Assembly: GCA_028682925.1 (NCBI GenBank)
Contig: JAJRAG010000112.1
Location: forward strand, 1-7,477
DNA length: 7,477 nucleotides
Source of the DNA: Methanomassiliicoccales archaeon
GTDB taxonomy: Archaea; Thermoplasmatota; Thermoplasmata; Methanomassiliicoccales; JACIVX01
Direction of reading: 5' to 3'
Part shown: piece by piece, positions 1-5,552 of the stretch
Layout: each line of letters begins with the position of its first letter
How positions within the stretch are numbered: the stretch's first letter is position 1
Notes under the pieces: generated by a model
Told to the model about the DNA's origin: nothing
The model's input: the letters and a program-made list of their open reading frames with translations, nothing else
The model's database searches: none
Translations under genes and position numbers: made by a program

Positions 1-449
1 GCGTAAGTGACCGAGACTAGCGTTGTCTCCTTTTTCATAGCCTCTGCGATTCTTTGAGGGTCGACATATCCATATGAGTCGACTGGCACAAAAGTCACAT
101 CAAACCCACCGGTTGTCAGATATTTTGCAGTATTGAGAACTGACATGTGTTCGATTGTCGTGGTCACCATATGTTTACCTTTGTCGGAGTTCCTACGCAG
201 AACACCCTTCAGCGCCATGTTTGTGGATTCCGTCGCCCCAGAGGTGAAAATGACTTCCTGAGGCTTTTCGGCCTTTATGAGCCCAGCGACTTGTCGTCTG
301 GCAACTTCGATGGCCTCCCTTGCCTCCGCACCGATCTGATGTATGCTAGAAGGGTTTCCAATACTCTCAGTGAAGTAAGGAAGCATCGCCTGTGAGACCC
401 TGGGATCCACAGGGGAGGAGCTGGCGTAGTCCATGTAGACTATCTTCAA
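1..449 (-). CDS. Cysteine desulfurase, NifS/IscS family (partial, N-terminal part only)
   Basis: This is a pyridoxal-phosphate enzyme that takes sulfur from cysteine, leaving alanine and an enzyme-bound persulfide for Fe-S clusters or thiolated cofactors and tRNA. About 149 residues are visible before the gene runs off the window. Family motifs are MDYASSSPVDPRV near the start, GNPSSIH at residues 31-37, TSGATESTN at 69-77 (cofactor-phosphate loop region) and the EH pair at 100-101, whose His normally stacks on the cofactor. The cofactor lysine and catalytic cysteine lie outside the window, so desulfurase activity rather than another class V aminotransferase is inferred. I chose the TTG at 449 because it gives the usual short lead MKIVYMDYA; the next in-frame ATG (434) would trim five residues. 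The ribosome site is weak (GGGATCG). The gene lies 11 bases after the DsrE-like gene and is clearly in its operon. Confidence 0.9.
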   Translation of the reverse strand, partial: MKIVYMDYASSSPVDPRVSQAMLPYFTESIGNPSSIHQIGAEAREAIEVARRQVAGLIKAEKPQEVIFTSGATESTNMALKGVLRRNSDKGKHMVTTTIEHMSVLNTAKYLTTGGFDVTFVPVDSYGYVDPQRIAEAMKKETTLVSVTY

Positions 450-460
450 TTCGATCCCAA

Positions 461-829
461 CTAGAATGAGATTATCGCGTCCGCCTCAAGCGCCAGATCG
501 TTCAGCGTGGCAGCCCCCACGACCTTCGCGTAGCTCACGAAGTCCCCTTTGGACATCCCCAGAAGCTGGGTACTCTGCTCGCACACGAACATCTTCACAC
601 CCGCCTTGTTTGCTTGGTCCATCACATCTTTGAGGGAGGGAAAAGCTCCAATCTTGATCTTCTCCGCCTCACCATTCTTCACACCAGTCACTCCTTTTAT
701 CACGAAGTACACCGTTGCGTCAATGTCCATCGCGGCCGCGGTCGTTCCAAGTATGAATGGGGCATATAGCCGCTCCGGATGGTCTGTTCCCGATGTCTGG
801 ATGTATAGTATCTTCTTCCTCTCAGCCAA
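461..829 (-). CDS. DsrE/DsrF-like family protein (sulfur relay or sulfur carrier type)
   Basis: A small cytoplasmic protein of 122 residues, typical length for the DsrE fold. It opens with the beta strand KKILYIQTSG and continues with FILGTTAAAMDIDATVYF (residues 25-42), the usual DsrE pattern of a helix followed by a strand that carries the second half of the fold. The single cysteine, C83 in MFVCEQS, is where sulfur-carrying DsrE relatives hold their persulfide. The start is a TTG at 829, supported by a strong AGGAGGG site (842-836) with a six-base spacer; that site overlaps the TAG stop of the upstream tusA-like gene, so translation is probably coupled. Placement between a TusA-like carrier and a cysteine desulfurase supports a role in sulfur transfer, but the substrate is unknown. 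Many archaeal DsrE paralogs have no known function. Confidence 0.88.
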   Translation of the reverse strand: MAERKKILYIQTSGTDHPERLYAPFILGTTAAAMDIDATVYFVIKGVTGVKNGEAEKIKIGAFPSLKDVMDQANKAGVKMFVCEQSTQLLGMSKGDFVSYAKVVGAATLNDLALEADAIISF

Positions 830-835
830 TTCAAA

Positions 836-842
836 CCCTCCT
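836..842 (-). promoter_or_regulatory. Strong ribosome binding site that fixes a TTG start
   Basis: AGGAGGG lies six bases ahead of the TTG at 829 and overlaps the tusA-like stop codon. No ATG or GTG is suitably placed, so this site decides the start of the DsrE-like gene and suggests translational coupling. Confidence 0.7.
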
Positions 843-1101
843 AACCCTTTCTCACCAATATTCGAAGCATCGCGTCTTTCTTCTCCACTCTAAGTACTTC
901 ATTCCCGGTCCTCTTAGCCCATCTTTCGATATCCTCCTCTGCTGCGGGATCATCAGCCAATACTTCCAACACCTGCCCCTTCGACAGCTCCTCAATCTCC
1001 TCCCTCGTCTTCAGTATTGGAACCGGACAATACAGTCCAATCGCATCGAGGGTCCTGTCTATCTTGATACTGTCACTGGTTTTCTCTACCATCTCGGACA
1101 T
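841..1101 (-). CDS. tusA: TusA/SirA-family sulfur carrier protein
   Basis: An 86-residue cytoplasmic sulfur carrier. The diagnostic motif is LYCPVPILKTREEI: C25 followed by P26 and P28 (the CPxP signature), at the start of the first helix. The cysteine normally receives sulfur as a persulfide from a cysteine desulfurase and passes it to an acceptor such as a DsrE-type protein. The rest fits the two-layer alpha/beta fold: strand VLEVLADDPAAEEDIERWA at about 44-62, then strands NEVLRVEKK and MLRILVRKG at the end. About 14 residues precede the first strand, slightly longer than the bacterial protein. The ATG at 1101 has GGAG at 1112-1109. It is the first gene of an operon with the DsrE-like protein (11-base gap) and the cysteine desulfurase, the partners expected from known sulfur relays. 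The final acceptor is not visible. Confidence 0.92.
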   Translation of the reverse strand: MSEMVEKTSDSIKIDRTLDAIGLYCPVPILKTREEIEELSKGQVLEVLADDPAAEEDIERWAKRTGNEVLRVEKKDAMLRILVRKG

Positions 1102-1122
1102 GTCACAACTCCATTGTCATAA

Positions 1123-1137
1123 TTCATATACTTATTT
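1123..1137 (-). promoter_or_regulatory. Probable archaeal TATA box for the tusA-dsrE-desulfurase operon
   Basis: On the minus strand the run AAATAAGTATATGAA (1137-1123) is the only strongly A/T-rich element ahead of the TusA start at 1101. If AAGTATAT is the box, transcription would begin close to the ATG and the mRNA would be nearly leaderless. If AAATAAG is the box, there would be a very short leader. Either way the GGAG at 1112-1109 may not be fully transcribed. Placement is inferred from spacing only. Confidence 0.45.
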
Positions 1138-1172
1138 GAGTTAATTCCTTCCCCGCATATGTTAGGGTTCGA

Positions 1173-1227
1173 TCCTCGGCAGATTGGGCGATACGATGGG
1201 GATTCTGCGCTGTATCGCAGTTGAGGA
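1173..1227. repeat. Imperfect two-part inverted repeat in the tusA upstream region
   Basis: GCGATAC (1188-1194) pairs with GTATCGC (1212-1218) around a 17-base loop, and TCCTC (1173-1177) pairs with GAGGA (1223-1227) outside it. It lies between the end of the nitroreductase gene and the tusA promoter. It could be a weak 3' hairpin of the former transcript or a regulator site for the latter. No T-run follows, so it is not a clear terminator. It could also be chance. Confidence 0.25.
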
Positions 1228-1341
1228 CCGTGGCATTGACAAATCACATTAGAACTCCATGGATAAAACATCATCGGAAGCTTTCTATTGCATGAAACGA
1301 CATCATTCGCCTCCACTGGCATCCTCTGCGTGGCTTGGAAT

Positions 1342-1857
1342 TCAATATCTATTGTAGGAGACGAGTTCGGTGAGGTTCTTCCTATCGGTCCGCTCGGCTT
1401 CCTCCGCTGGATATCCAAGCGGAGTGAGTGCAACGACCTTCGCTTCAGGAGGCGCACCGATCGCCTCTGAAATCCTCTCCTCTTTGAAAGAGCCGATCCA
1501 GCAGGTTCCAAGTCCCTCGGCAGCCGCAGCGAGCATAACATGATCGACCACGATTGCGACATCGACAGGATAACTGTTCATGTAACCGCCCATAATAGGA
1601 TATGCTTCGTCAGGCAAGCCACAAGCCACCAGAATGATTGGTGCTTCTGCAACGAATCGCTGGTTGTTGCACGCCGGTACGAGTTTCCGTTTCGTATCCT
1701 CATCGGTCACGACCACGATCTTCCAGGGCTGGTAGTTCTCAGCGGTCGGAGCCATTCTGGCCGCGTTCAAAATCCTCTTCAGCGATTCTTCAGGGACCGA
1801 ATCTCGTTTGAATCTCCTCACGCTCTTTCTGACCTTGATAGCTTCGAACAGATCCAC
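1342..1857 (-). CDS. Nitroreductase-family FMN oxidoreductase
   Basis: A 171-residue flavoprotein of the nitroreductase superfamily, usually dimeric and using NAD(P)H to reduce nitro compounds, quinones, flavins or other acceptors. Visible motifs: RKSVRRF at residues 10-16 (FMN phosphate contacts R10, S12 and nearby Arg), APTAENYQPW at 36-45 (N41 and Q43 near the flavin), GLGTCWIG at 115-122 and PLGYP at 146-150. All are in the usual order and the length matches the short archaeal members. The start is GTG at 1857, preceded by the good site GGAGTGAT (1868-1861) three bases away. The gene is separated from the sulfur operon by 240 bases and from the next upstream gene by 415, so it is probably transcribed alone. 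The physiological substrate cannot be told from sequence, because this family is broad. Confidence 0.93.
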   Translation of the reverse strand: MDLFEAIKVRKSVRRFKRDSVPEESLKRILNAARMAPTAENYQPWKIVVVTDEDTKRKLVPACNNQRFVAEAPIILVACGLPDEAYPIMGGYMNSYPVDVAIVVDHVMLAAAAEGLGTCWIGSFKEERISEAIGAPPEAKVVALTPLGYPAEEAERTDRKNLTELVSYNRY

Positions 1858-1993
1858 AAAATCACTCCGAGATGCAATGGGCTGAGTTCATTCTATTTGC
1901 CTCAAGAACAACACAGTAGAGAACAGCTCGTCGACAGGTTCTTTCGAGGTAGGAACGCCTGCCCGAATCTCGCCGTTTTCCCTCCTCTTCCAC

Positions 1994-2010
1994 GAAAAGC
2001 AATGCTTCTC
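1994..2010. repeat. Near-perfect palindrome, possible operator
   Basis: GAAAAGCAATGCTTCTC has 8-base arms with one mismatch around a single central base. It lies about 140 bases upstream of the nitroreductase start and downstream of a possible TATA element. A site for a dimeric regulator is possible. No regulator gene is nearby. Confidence 0.35.
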
Positions 2011-2053
2011 ATGCGTAAATCCGCGCACTGACACGGTGGTTGTTGTTAATGCG

Positions 2054-2069
2054 ATTTTTCGTATTAATC
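2054..2069 (-). promoter_or_regulatory. Tentative TATA-like element upstream of the nitroreductase gene
   Basis: On the minus strand, ATTAATACGAAAAATC is the most A/T-rich patch in this gap. If used, transcription would start near 2035-2040 and give a leader of roughly 180 bases before the GTG at 1857, with the 1994-2010 palindrome inside it. The long leader makes this tentative. Confidence 0.25.
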
Positions 2070-2111
2070 CTTTTGGACAGAGCGATTCGTCGGGTGAGGA
2101 ATGGGATAACC

Positions 2112-2127
2112 CTTGATTCAAGTCAAG
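2112..2127. repeat. Short palindrome with a repeated half-site
   Basis: CTTGATTCAAG (2112-2122) is a perfect 5+1+5 palindrome, followed at once by a second copy of the half-site TCAAG (2123-2127). It may be a regulator half-site array or a small hairpin at the end of the upstream transcript. Confidence 0.3.
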
Positions 2128-2272
2128 CCTTTCGACATTAGTTCATGTGGATCTTTGGTGAAAGGATTTGATCATACCACACCGAGAAGAAAGGCGAGAG
2201 ATGGCAACAGCTCCAGCATACGTGCTCAATCGCATGTCATGCTTCTTCGATTTGGAGAGATTCGCCTTTTCC

Positions 2273-3964
2273 TCATCTCCTGCTCTTACTGATACCAGGC
2301 TTGCTGGTGGAGTGAGTCGGCGAAATGATCGCTTCCCCGGCAAGGCCTTGGTCTTTAGCCTGCAGGATCGACGGAATCACACGGTCTGCCAATTCCTCCA
2401 TCATCTCGATTCCGGTGACCTTACGGGCATGTTCGCTCAATGATACGATATCGCTCCGATCAAGGTATGTAAGCTTGAATTTCCTTGAACCTGCCATGAG
2501 CTGTTTCAATCCTTCCCCTAGGCGGTCGACAAAGTACGTATACAGTCCAATCGCACCCCACGGAATGTCCCCGCCGATCTCACGGCCTGGATGCATGCGT
2601 CCAAGCTCCTGGGCCTGGATGAAGAACTTAGTGGGGTCAGTGCCGTACTCATCTGCAAAACCCTTCGGGAGCCTATTCGCTTTCGAAAGCTCAGTGAAAT
2701 AGCTCGATTTCATAACGGCAAGGAGCGGAGCGCGTGCCATCGCGATAGCCCTTATCGCCGGTCCCTCACCCAGATTGCTCATAGCCATGGATTTGAAGAT
2801 CTGAGTCTCGTTCACGAATCCACCGGCCATTGCAATGTCAGGGATGAAGCTCCCCTGTTTCTTCAATATCTTGAGGCACTTGAGAACCTGCGCCTCGAGG
2901 TGTATCGTCGGAGTGCTCGATTCGTTCATCATCGGAACGGGGCTCATTCCTGTTCCACCTCCGGCACCGTCGAGTGTCAATAGGTCGATCTTGGCTTCAG
3001 ATGCCGCTCTCATCGTGAACGCCACGACTGCAGGCTTGTAGGCACCAGTCTTGAGGAACACATACTTGGCTCCCCTCTCCCTCAAAGACTCGACATCCTC
3101 AACGAATGACTTCTCGTTCGGGAAGCCCACACGGCTGTGCCTCTCGAATGTCTTGAACGAACCAGATCTGAATTCCTCCTGGACAATCCTATCTTCAGGA
3201 TCTGGAAGCACCATATACCCCCGTCTCTTTAATTCCATGGCTCGTTCAATTGAGTCGAGTCTGACCTCTCCACCTATCGATTTCGCTCCCTGCCCCCACT
3301 TGCGCTCGATGATATCGACCTCTAGCTTTGACATGGCGTAGTCGTCGACCGCCGCTCTCTGGTCCTCCACATTTGTCTGCACGGCAATGTTGCCATGTTT
3401 CCCATCCCAAAATTCCCGGTATGTCTCTATTCTCCATTCGAGATCAGGCGATTTTCTTACTTTGCCGTTCGAATAGCTCGCCTCTGGATCCATCCCGCAT
3501 ACGTTCTCACCTATCACCTGGATAGTGCCAGAAAGCGCTGATCCTTTGGCAAGGCCGTCCCAGTTCCGCTTCGCCACAGCCGTAGAGCCCAGACCAGCCA
3601 ATATCAAAGGCACTCTGAGCTTGATCGGTCTCTTCGATCGTGTGGCGACGGACGTGCCTATGTCCACATTCTCAAAGAAGGCCTTATCAGGATTCGGTTC
3701 GATTCCCCACGCTCCGAGAAGATCGGAAAGGATCTGGAAATGTGACCAATCGAGGAAAAAGTCCTTGTTCGACGCGGCAGTGCTGACACCGTAGTACTCT
3801 GGGCTTGGATATAGTACTTCTCGACCGCGGAATGCTGATTTCCCTACTTCGCACAGCATTGGGCACTCTTCTATACACAGTGGACACATCCCGCTAAGCG
3901 GGCTGACGTCAGAGACACGCGTCCGCGTGCCCGTAGTCGTTCTTGCGTTTTCGGTTATCTGCAT
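2273..3964 (-). CDS. FMN-binding glutamate synthase-domain protein with N-terminal four-cysteine motif
   Basis: A 563-residue protein built on the FMN- and 2-oxoglutarate-binding core of glutamate synthase (GltB). Core motifs: KWGQGAKSIGGEV at residues 222-234, matching the QGAKPG(x)GG loop of the family; a strand ending FLKTGAY at 303-309; and LTLDGAGGGTGMSP at 329-342, matching the DGGTGASP flavin loop. There is no glutaminase (class II amidotransferase) domain. The cysteines that bind the 3Fe-4S cluster in classical GltB, just after the FMN loop region, are absent. Instead C27, C30, C34 and C38 form CxxCx3Cx3C near the N-terminus, suggesting an Fe-S or zinc site there. The ATG at 3964 gives this motif in full; a ribosome site is weak. 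No NAD(P)H subunit or glutaminase gene adjoins it. It may make glutamate from free ammonia with a separate electron donor, or do another amino-transfer reaction. Family assignment is firm; the reaction is inferred. Confidence 0.9.
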   Translation of the reverse strand: MQITENARTTTGTRTRVSDVSPLSGMCPLCIEECPMLCEVGKSAFRGREVLYPSPEYYGVSTAASNKDFFLDWSHFQILSDLLGAWGIEPNPDKAFFENVDIGTSVATRSKRPIKLRVPLILAGLGSTAVAKRNWDGLAKGSALSGTIQVIGENVCGMDPEASYSNGKVRKSPDLEWRIETYREFWDGKHGNIAVQTNVEDQRAAVDDYAMSKLEVDIIERKWGQGAKSIGGEVRLDSIERAMELKRRGYMVLPDPEDRIVQEEFRSGSFKTFERHSRVGFPNEKSFVEDVESLRERGAKYVFLKTGAYKPAVVAFTMRAASEAKIDLLTLDGAGGGTGMSPVPMMNESSTPTIHLEAQVLKCLKILKKQGSFIPDIAMAGGFVNETQIFKSMAMSNLGEGPAIRAIAMARAPLLAVMKSSYFTELSKANRLPKGFADEYGTDPTKFFIQAQELGRMHPGREIGGDIPWGAIGLYTYFVDRLGEGLKQLMAGSRKFKLTYLDRSDIVSLSEHARKVTGIEMMEELADRVIPSILQAKDQGLAGEAIISPTHSTSKPGISKSRR

Positions 3965-3987
3965 CGGCTCAACCTACCTTGACAAAA

Positions 3988-4006
3988 GTTGCCTTGCTAT
4001 GGCAAC
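3988..4006. repeat. Perfect 6-bp inverted repeat just upstream of the glutamate-synthase-like gene
   Basis: GTTGCC (3988-3993) and GGCAAC (4001-4006) flank a 7-base loop, ending 24 bases before the ATG at 3964. Given a TATA-like element at 4034-4042, it would lie just after the transcription start, a common place for an archaeal repressor site. It could also form a small leader hairpin. Confidence 0.4.
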
Positions 4007-4032
4007 ACATAGCGAGGGGCATAAGAATACGC

Positions 4033-4043
4033 CTATTTGTATC
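4033..4043 (-). promoter_or_regulatory. Possible TATA box for the glutamate-synthase-like gene
   Basis: On the minus strand, GATACAAATAG is the best TATA-like match ahead of 3964. A start about 26 bases on, near 4012, would give a leader of about 48 bases containing the 3988-4006 inverted repeat. Based on composition and spacing only. Confidence 0.35.
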
Positions 4044-4053
4044 TTCTGAAAAC

Positions 4054-4107
4054 AATGCGTTGAAATCGTGGACCAATTTGTGATTTTCATCACTTTGACT
4101 ACGCATT
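4054..4107. repeat. Nested inverted repeats in the divergent intergenic region
   Basis: AATGCGT (4054-4060) is matched by ACGCATT (4101-4107), and between them GTGAT-tttc-ATCAC (4080-4093) forms a perfect 5-bp hairpin. The block lies between the divergent glutamate-synthase-like and methyltransferase genes, upstream of both. It may hold regulator sites; the 40-base spacing of the outer pair makes chance possible. Confidence 0.3.
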
Positions 4108-4233
4108 CCGTTGGCTATCGGTTCTGTCCCCGCTTATCGTATTGCGACAACGTGCAGGAGAAACGTAGAATGCCACCGCAAGTGCACTAGAAAGGGTTTT
4201 GACTTCGTTTTGCATTAGATGCGAAGGTATCAG

Positions 4234-5049
4234 ATGCCAGTGATTAGAGAGATGGAATTCGCGTGGCTCCCGACCACAAGAACCTGTACGTGCAAGGAGG
4301 GCCGCATGAACTGCTTGAGTCGCAAGGAGACATACGAGCTTGGATCAACAGTCCTCAACGTTCGGAGGAGACAAGTCTGGAAGGATTCGCACCCCGCAAG
4401 ATTCGTCCCCGAGCTACCCGAAAAGTACATCCGCCTGTTCTCACACAAAGGCGAAACGATCCTCGACCCTTTTTGCGGATCTGGAACTACCAATGTCGTC
4501 GCAATGAAGCTTGAAAGGAATAGCATTGGGGTCGACATAAACCCTCACTCGACAGATCTCACATTTAAGAGACTGACGAGTATCGAAGATGGAGACCAAG
4601 AAGACAGGACGATACAGATGGTATTGAATGGAGACTGCAGAGATCTGATGAAGGAGATACCCAAGGGTTCCATCGATCTCGTCGTCACGTCTCCTCCCTA
4701 TTTTGATGTCGTGGACTACAACCATGACGATCCTGGTCAATTAGGGAACGTCCACGACTATGACGTTTTCCTCTCCGGAATGGAGACCGCGTTTGCGGGA
4801 ATGATCTCGGTCCTGAAACCCGGAGGGTACGCGGTCATCAATACTCAGGATCTCTTCAAGAAGAATGCGAAGTGTCCGATCCATTCTGACTATATCCAGT
4901 TGGCGAACCAGGTGGGTTTCGAAACGATTAACGTAAACATATATATTTTAAACTACAGCACGGGAGGAAGACTCGTCTTTGGCTACCCTTCAGCTTACTA
5001 CCCGAAGAACGATCATGAATACGTGTTGATATTCCGAAAAGGATGCTAG
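4234..5049 (+). CDS. DNA methyltransferase, amino-group type (N4-cytosine or N6-adenine), solitary
   Basis: An S-adenosylmethionine-dependent DNA methylase of the N6_N4_Mtase fold. Residues counted from the upstream ATG at 4219: an HPARF...LPEKYIRLFS segment (58-75), motif I DPFCGSGTT (83-91) for cofactor binding, IGVDIN (103-108), NGDCRDL (137-143), catalytic motif IV TSPPY (157-161), and the ending HEYVLIFRK. TSPPY favours N4-cytosine, but N6-adenine cannot be excluded. Motif I precedes IV with only 66 residues between and no large target-recognition domain. An N-terminal cysteine group (C23, C25, C32) may bind metal. I chose ATG 4234 because AAGGT (4224-4228) sits five bases ahead; 4219 lacks a site. 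ATG 4306 has a strong AAGGAGGG but would remove the cysteines and is probably a chance match. No endonuclease gene adjoins it, so it may be an orphan methylase. Confidence 0.88.
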   Translation: MPVIREMEFAWLPTTRTCTCKEGRMNCLSRKETYELGSTVLNVRRRQVWKDSHPARFVPELPEKYIRLFSHKGETILDPFCGSGTTNVVAMKLERNSIGVDINPHSTDLTFKRLTSIEDGDQEDRTIQMVLNGDCRDLMKEIPKGSIDLVVTSPPYFDVVDYNHDDPGQLGNVHDYDVFLSGMETAFAGMISVLKPGGYAVINTQDLFKKNAKCPIHSDYIQLANQVGFETINVNIYILNYSTGGRLVFGYPSAYYPKNDHEYVLIFRKGC

Positions 5050-5094
5050 CCGTCGGTGTCACTTCTGCTGAAAGCTGGCGAAGGCGCTTATCGT

Positions 5095-5112
5095 TAAGGA
5101 AGATTTATATAT
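5095..5112 (+). promoter_or_regulatory. Clear archaeal promoter (BRE-like purines plus TATA box)
   Basis: Purine-rich AAGGAAGA leads into TTTATATAT (5104-5112), the best TATA box in the window. Transcription is expected near 5134-5138, giving a leader of about 30 bases to the ATG at 5166 of the DUF5654 gene. Confidence 0.65.
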
Positions 5113-5165
5113 GATTTGCTCGCCTCCTGAATTGAGCAAAGCAACGGATGCGTCGGGGGAACGCA

Positions 5166-5417
5166 ATGTCGAGTCTCAAAATGCAGATTATGGAAACCAT
5201 TGCTGCTTTGATGATGGCTGCCTTCGGTCTGATCGCTGCTCTCGCCTGGAACGAGGCAATTAAGACACTGATCGCTCAGTACTTCGCTGCCGGTGATGCT
5301 CTGATGGGCCTATTCATCTACGCGATCATCGTCACCGTGATAGCGATCATCGCAGGGTTGCTGATCGCGAGATCACTGGCGAAGCTGAAGGCAATGGAAG
5401 CTCCAAAGTCAAAGTAA
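5166..5417 (+). CDS. DUF5654-family small two-helix membrane protein
   Basis: An 83-residue membrane protein with two predicted transmembrane helices: roughly residues 10-34 (from METIAALMMAAF to AWNEAIKTLI) and 47-72 (ALMGLFIYAIIV to LLIARSL). A short hydrophilic tail rich in Lys ends in KAPKSK-like sequence (APKSK). The pattern METIA..(x)AAFG.IAALAWN followed by a second YAIIVTVIAI helix is what I recognise as DUF5654, found mainly in archaea and of unknown function. No catalytic residues are evident, so a structural or small-oligomer role is possible. ATG 5166 is preferred because GGGGGA (5155-5160) lies five bases ahead; an in-frame ATG at 5148 would add six residues but has no ribosome site. 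A strong TATA box and a T-run terminator bracket the gene, so it is monocistronic and probably well expressed. Confidence 0.85.
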   Translation: MSSLKMQIMETIAALMMAAFGLIAALAWNEAIKTLIAQYFAAGDALMGLFIYAIIVTVIAIIAGLLIARSLAKLKAMEAPKSK

Positions 5418-5447
5418 GTCAGTTCATGGGTGAAGGTCAAACTTATG

Positions 5448-5461
5448 TTGTTTTTTTCTTT
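5448..5461 (+). terminator. T-rich archaeal terminator after the DUF5654 gene
   Basis: TTGTTTTTTTCTTT begins about 30 bases after the DUF5654 stop, with no stable hairpin before it. Archaeal RNA polymerase typically terminates at such T-runs. Confidence 0.6.
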
Positions 5462-5552
5462 ATCTGGATGAGGTTCCCATTGTTCCACAAATATGGAATC
5501 GTTTCACAGAGGGTGGTTTGCACTCTCATGGAGGACCAATTGCTTCTCAGTC

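Larger units (their letters stand above)
1858..2272. other. 415-base stretch without a convincing gene; possible regulatory region
   Basis: This gap lies between the glutamate-synthase-like gene and the nitroreductase gene, both on the minus strand. It holds the ribosome site of the nitroreductase gene next to 1857, two compact palindromes (1994-2010 and 2112-2127), and an A/T-rich stretch at about 2050-2070 that could be a minus-strand promoter with a long leader. The open frames in it are short, low in complexity and without recognisable domains. A 48-codon frame from a GTG at 2034 to a stop at 1888 is the least unlikely, but I do not call it a gene. No clear terminator follows the glutamate-synthase-like gene; only a pyrimidine-rich patch (minus strand, near 2183-2195) is seen. 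Confidence 0.5.

Noticed and set aside
147..395. 82-codon open frame on the plus strand
   Set aside because: It is antisense to the cysteine desulfurase, whose conserved motifs occupy the same bases.
1160..1190. A GGGTTCGATCCTC string resembling a tRNA T-arm
   Set aside because: The stem pairs poorly outside three bases, the upstream 50 bases are A/T-rich promoter sequence, and no D-arm, anticodon arm or acceptor stem can be drawn.
1086..1562. 158-codon minus-strand frame crossing the nitroreductase end and the gap
   Set aside because: It lies in another frame of the nitroreductase gene, is Arg/Ser-rich without domain features and overlaps the tusA start.
1888..2121. 77-codon open frame on the minus strand (or 48 codons from GTG 2034)
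   Set aside because: No ribosome site at either start, no recognisable domain, and residue use looks like translated non-coding DNA. Kept only as a possibility in the gap finding.
2143..2343. 66-codon minus-strand frame overlapping the end of the glutamate-synthase-like gene
   Set aside because: Basic, low-complexity translation, no ribosome site, largely a shifted frame of the real gene's 3' end.
4170..4190. Six-codon frame with a GGAG upstream, like a leader peptide
   Set aside because: Too short to distinguish from chance, and no attenuator structure follows.
4936..4952. Very A/T-rich TATA-like string inside the methyltransferase gene
   Set aside because: It encodes part of the conserved NVNIYILNY segment, and the DUF5654 gene has its own better placed promoter.
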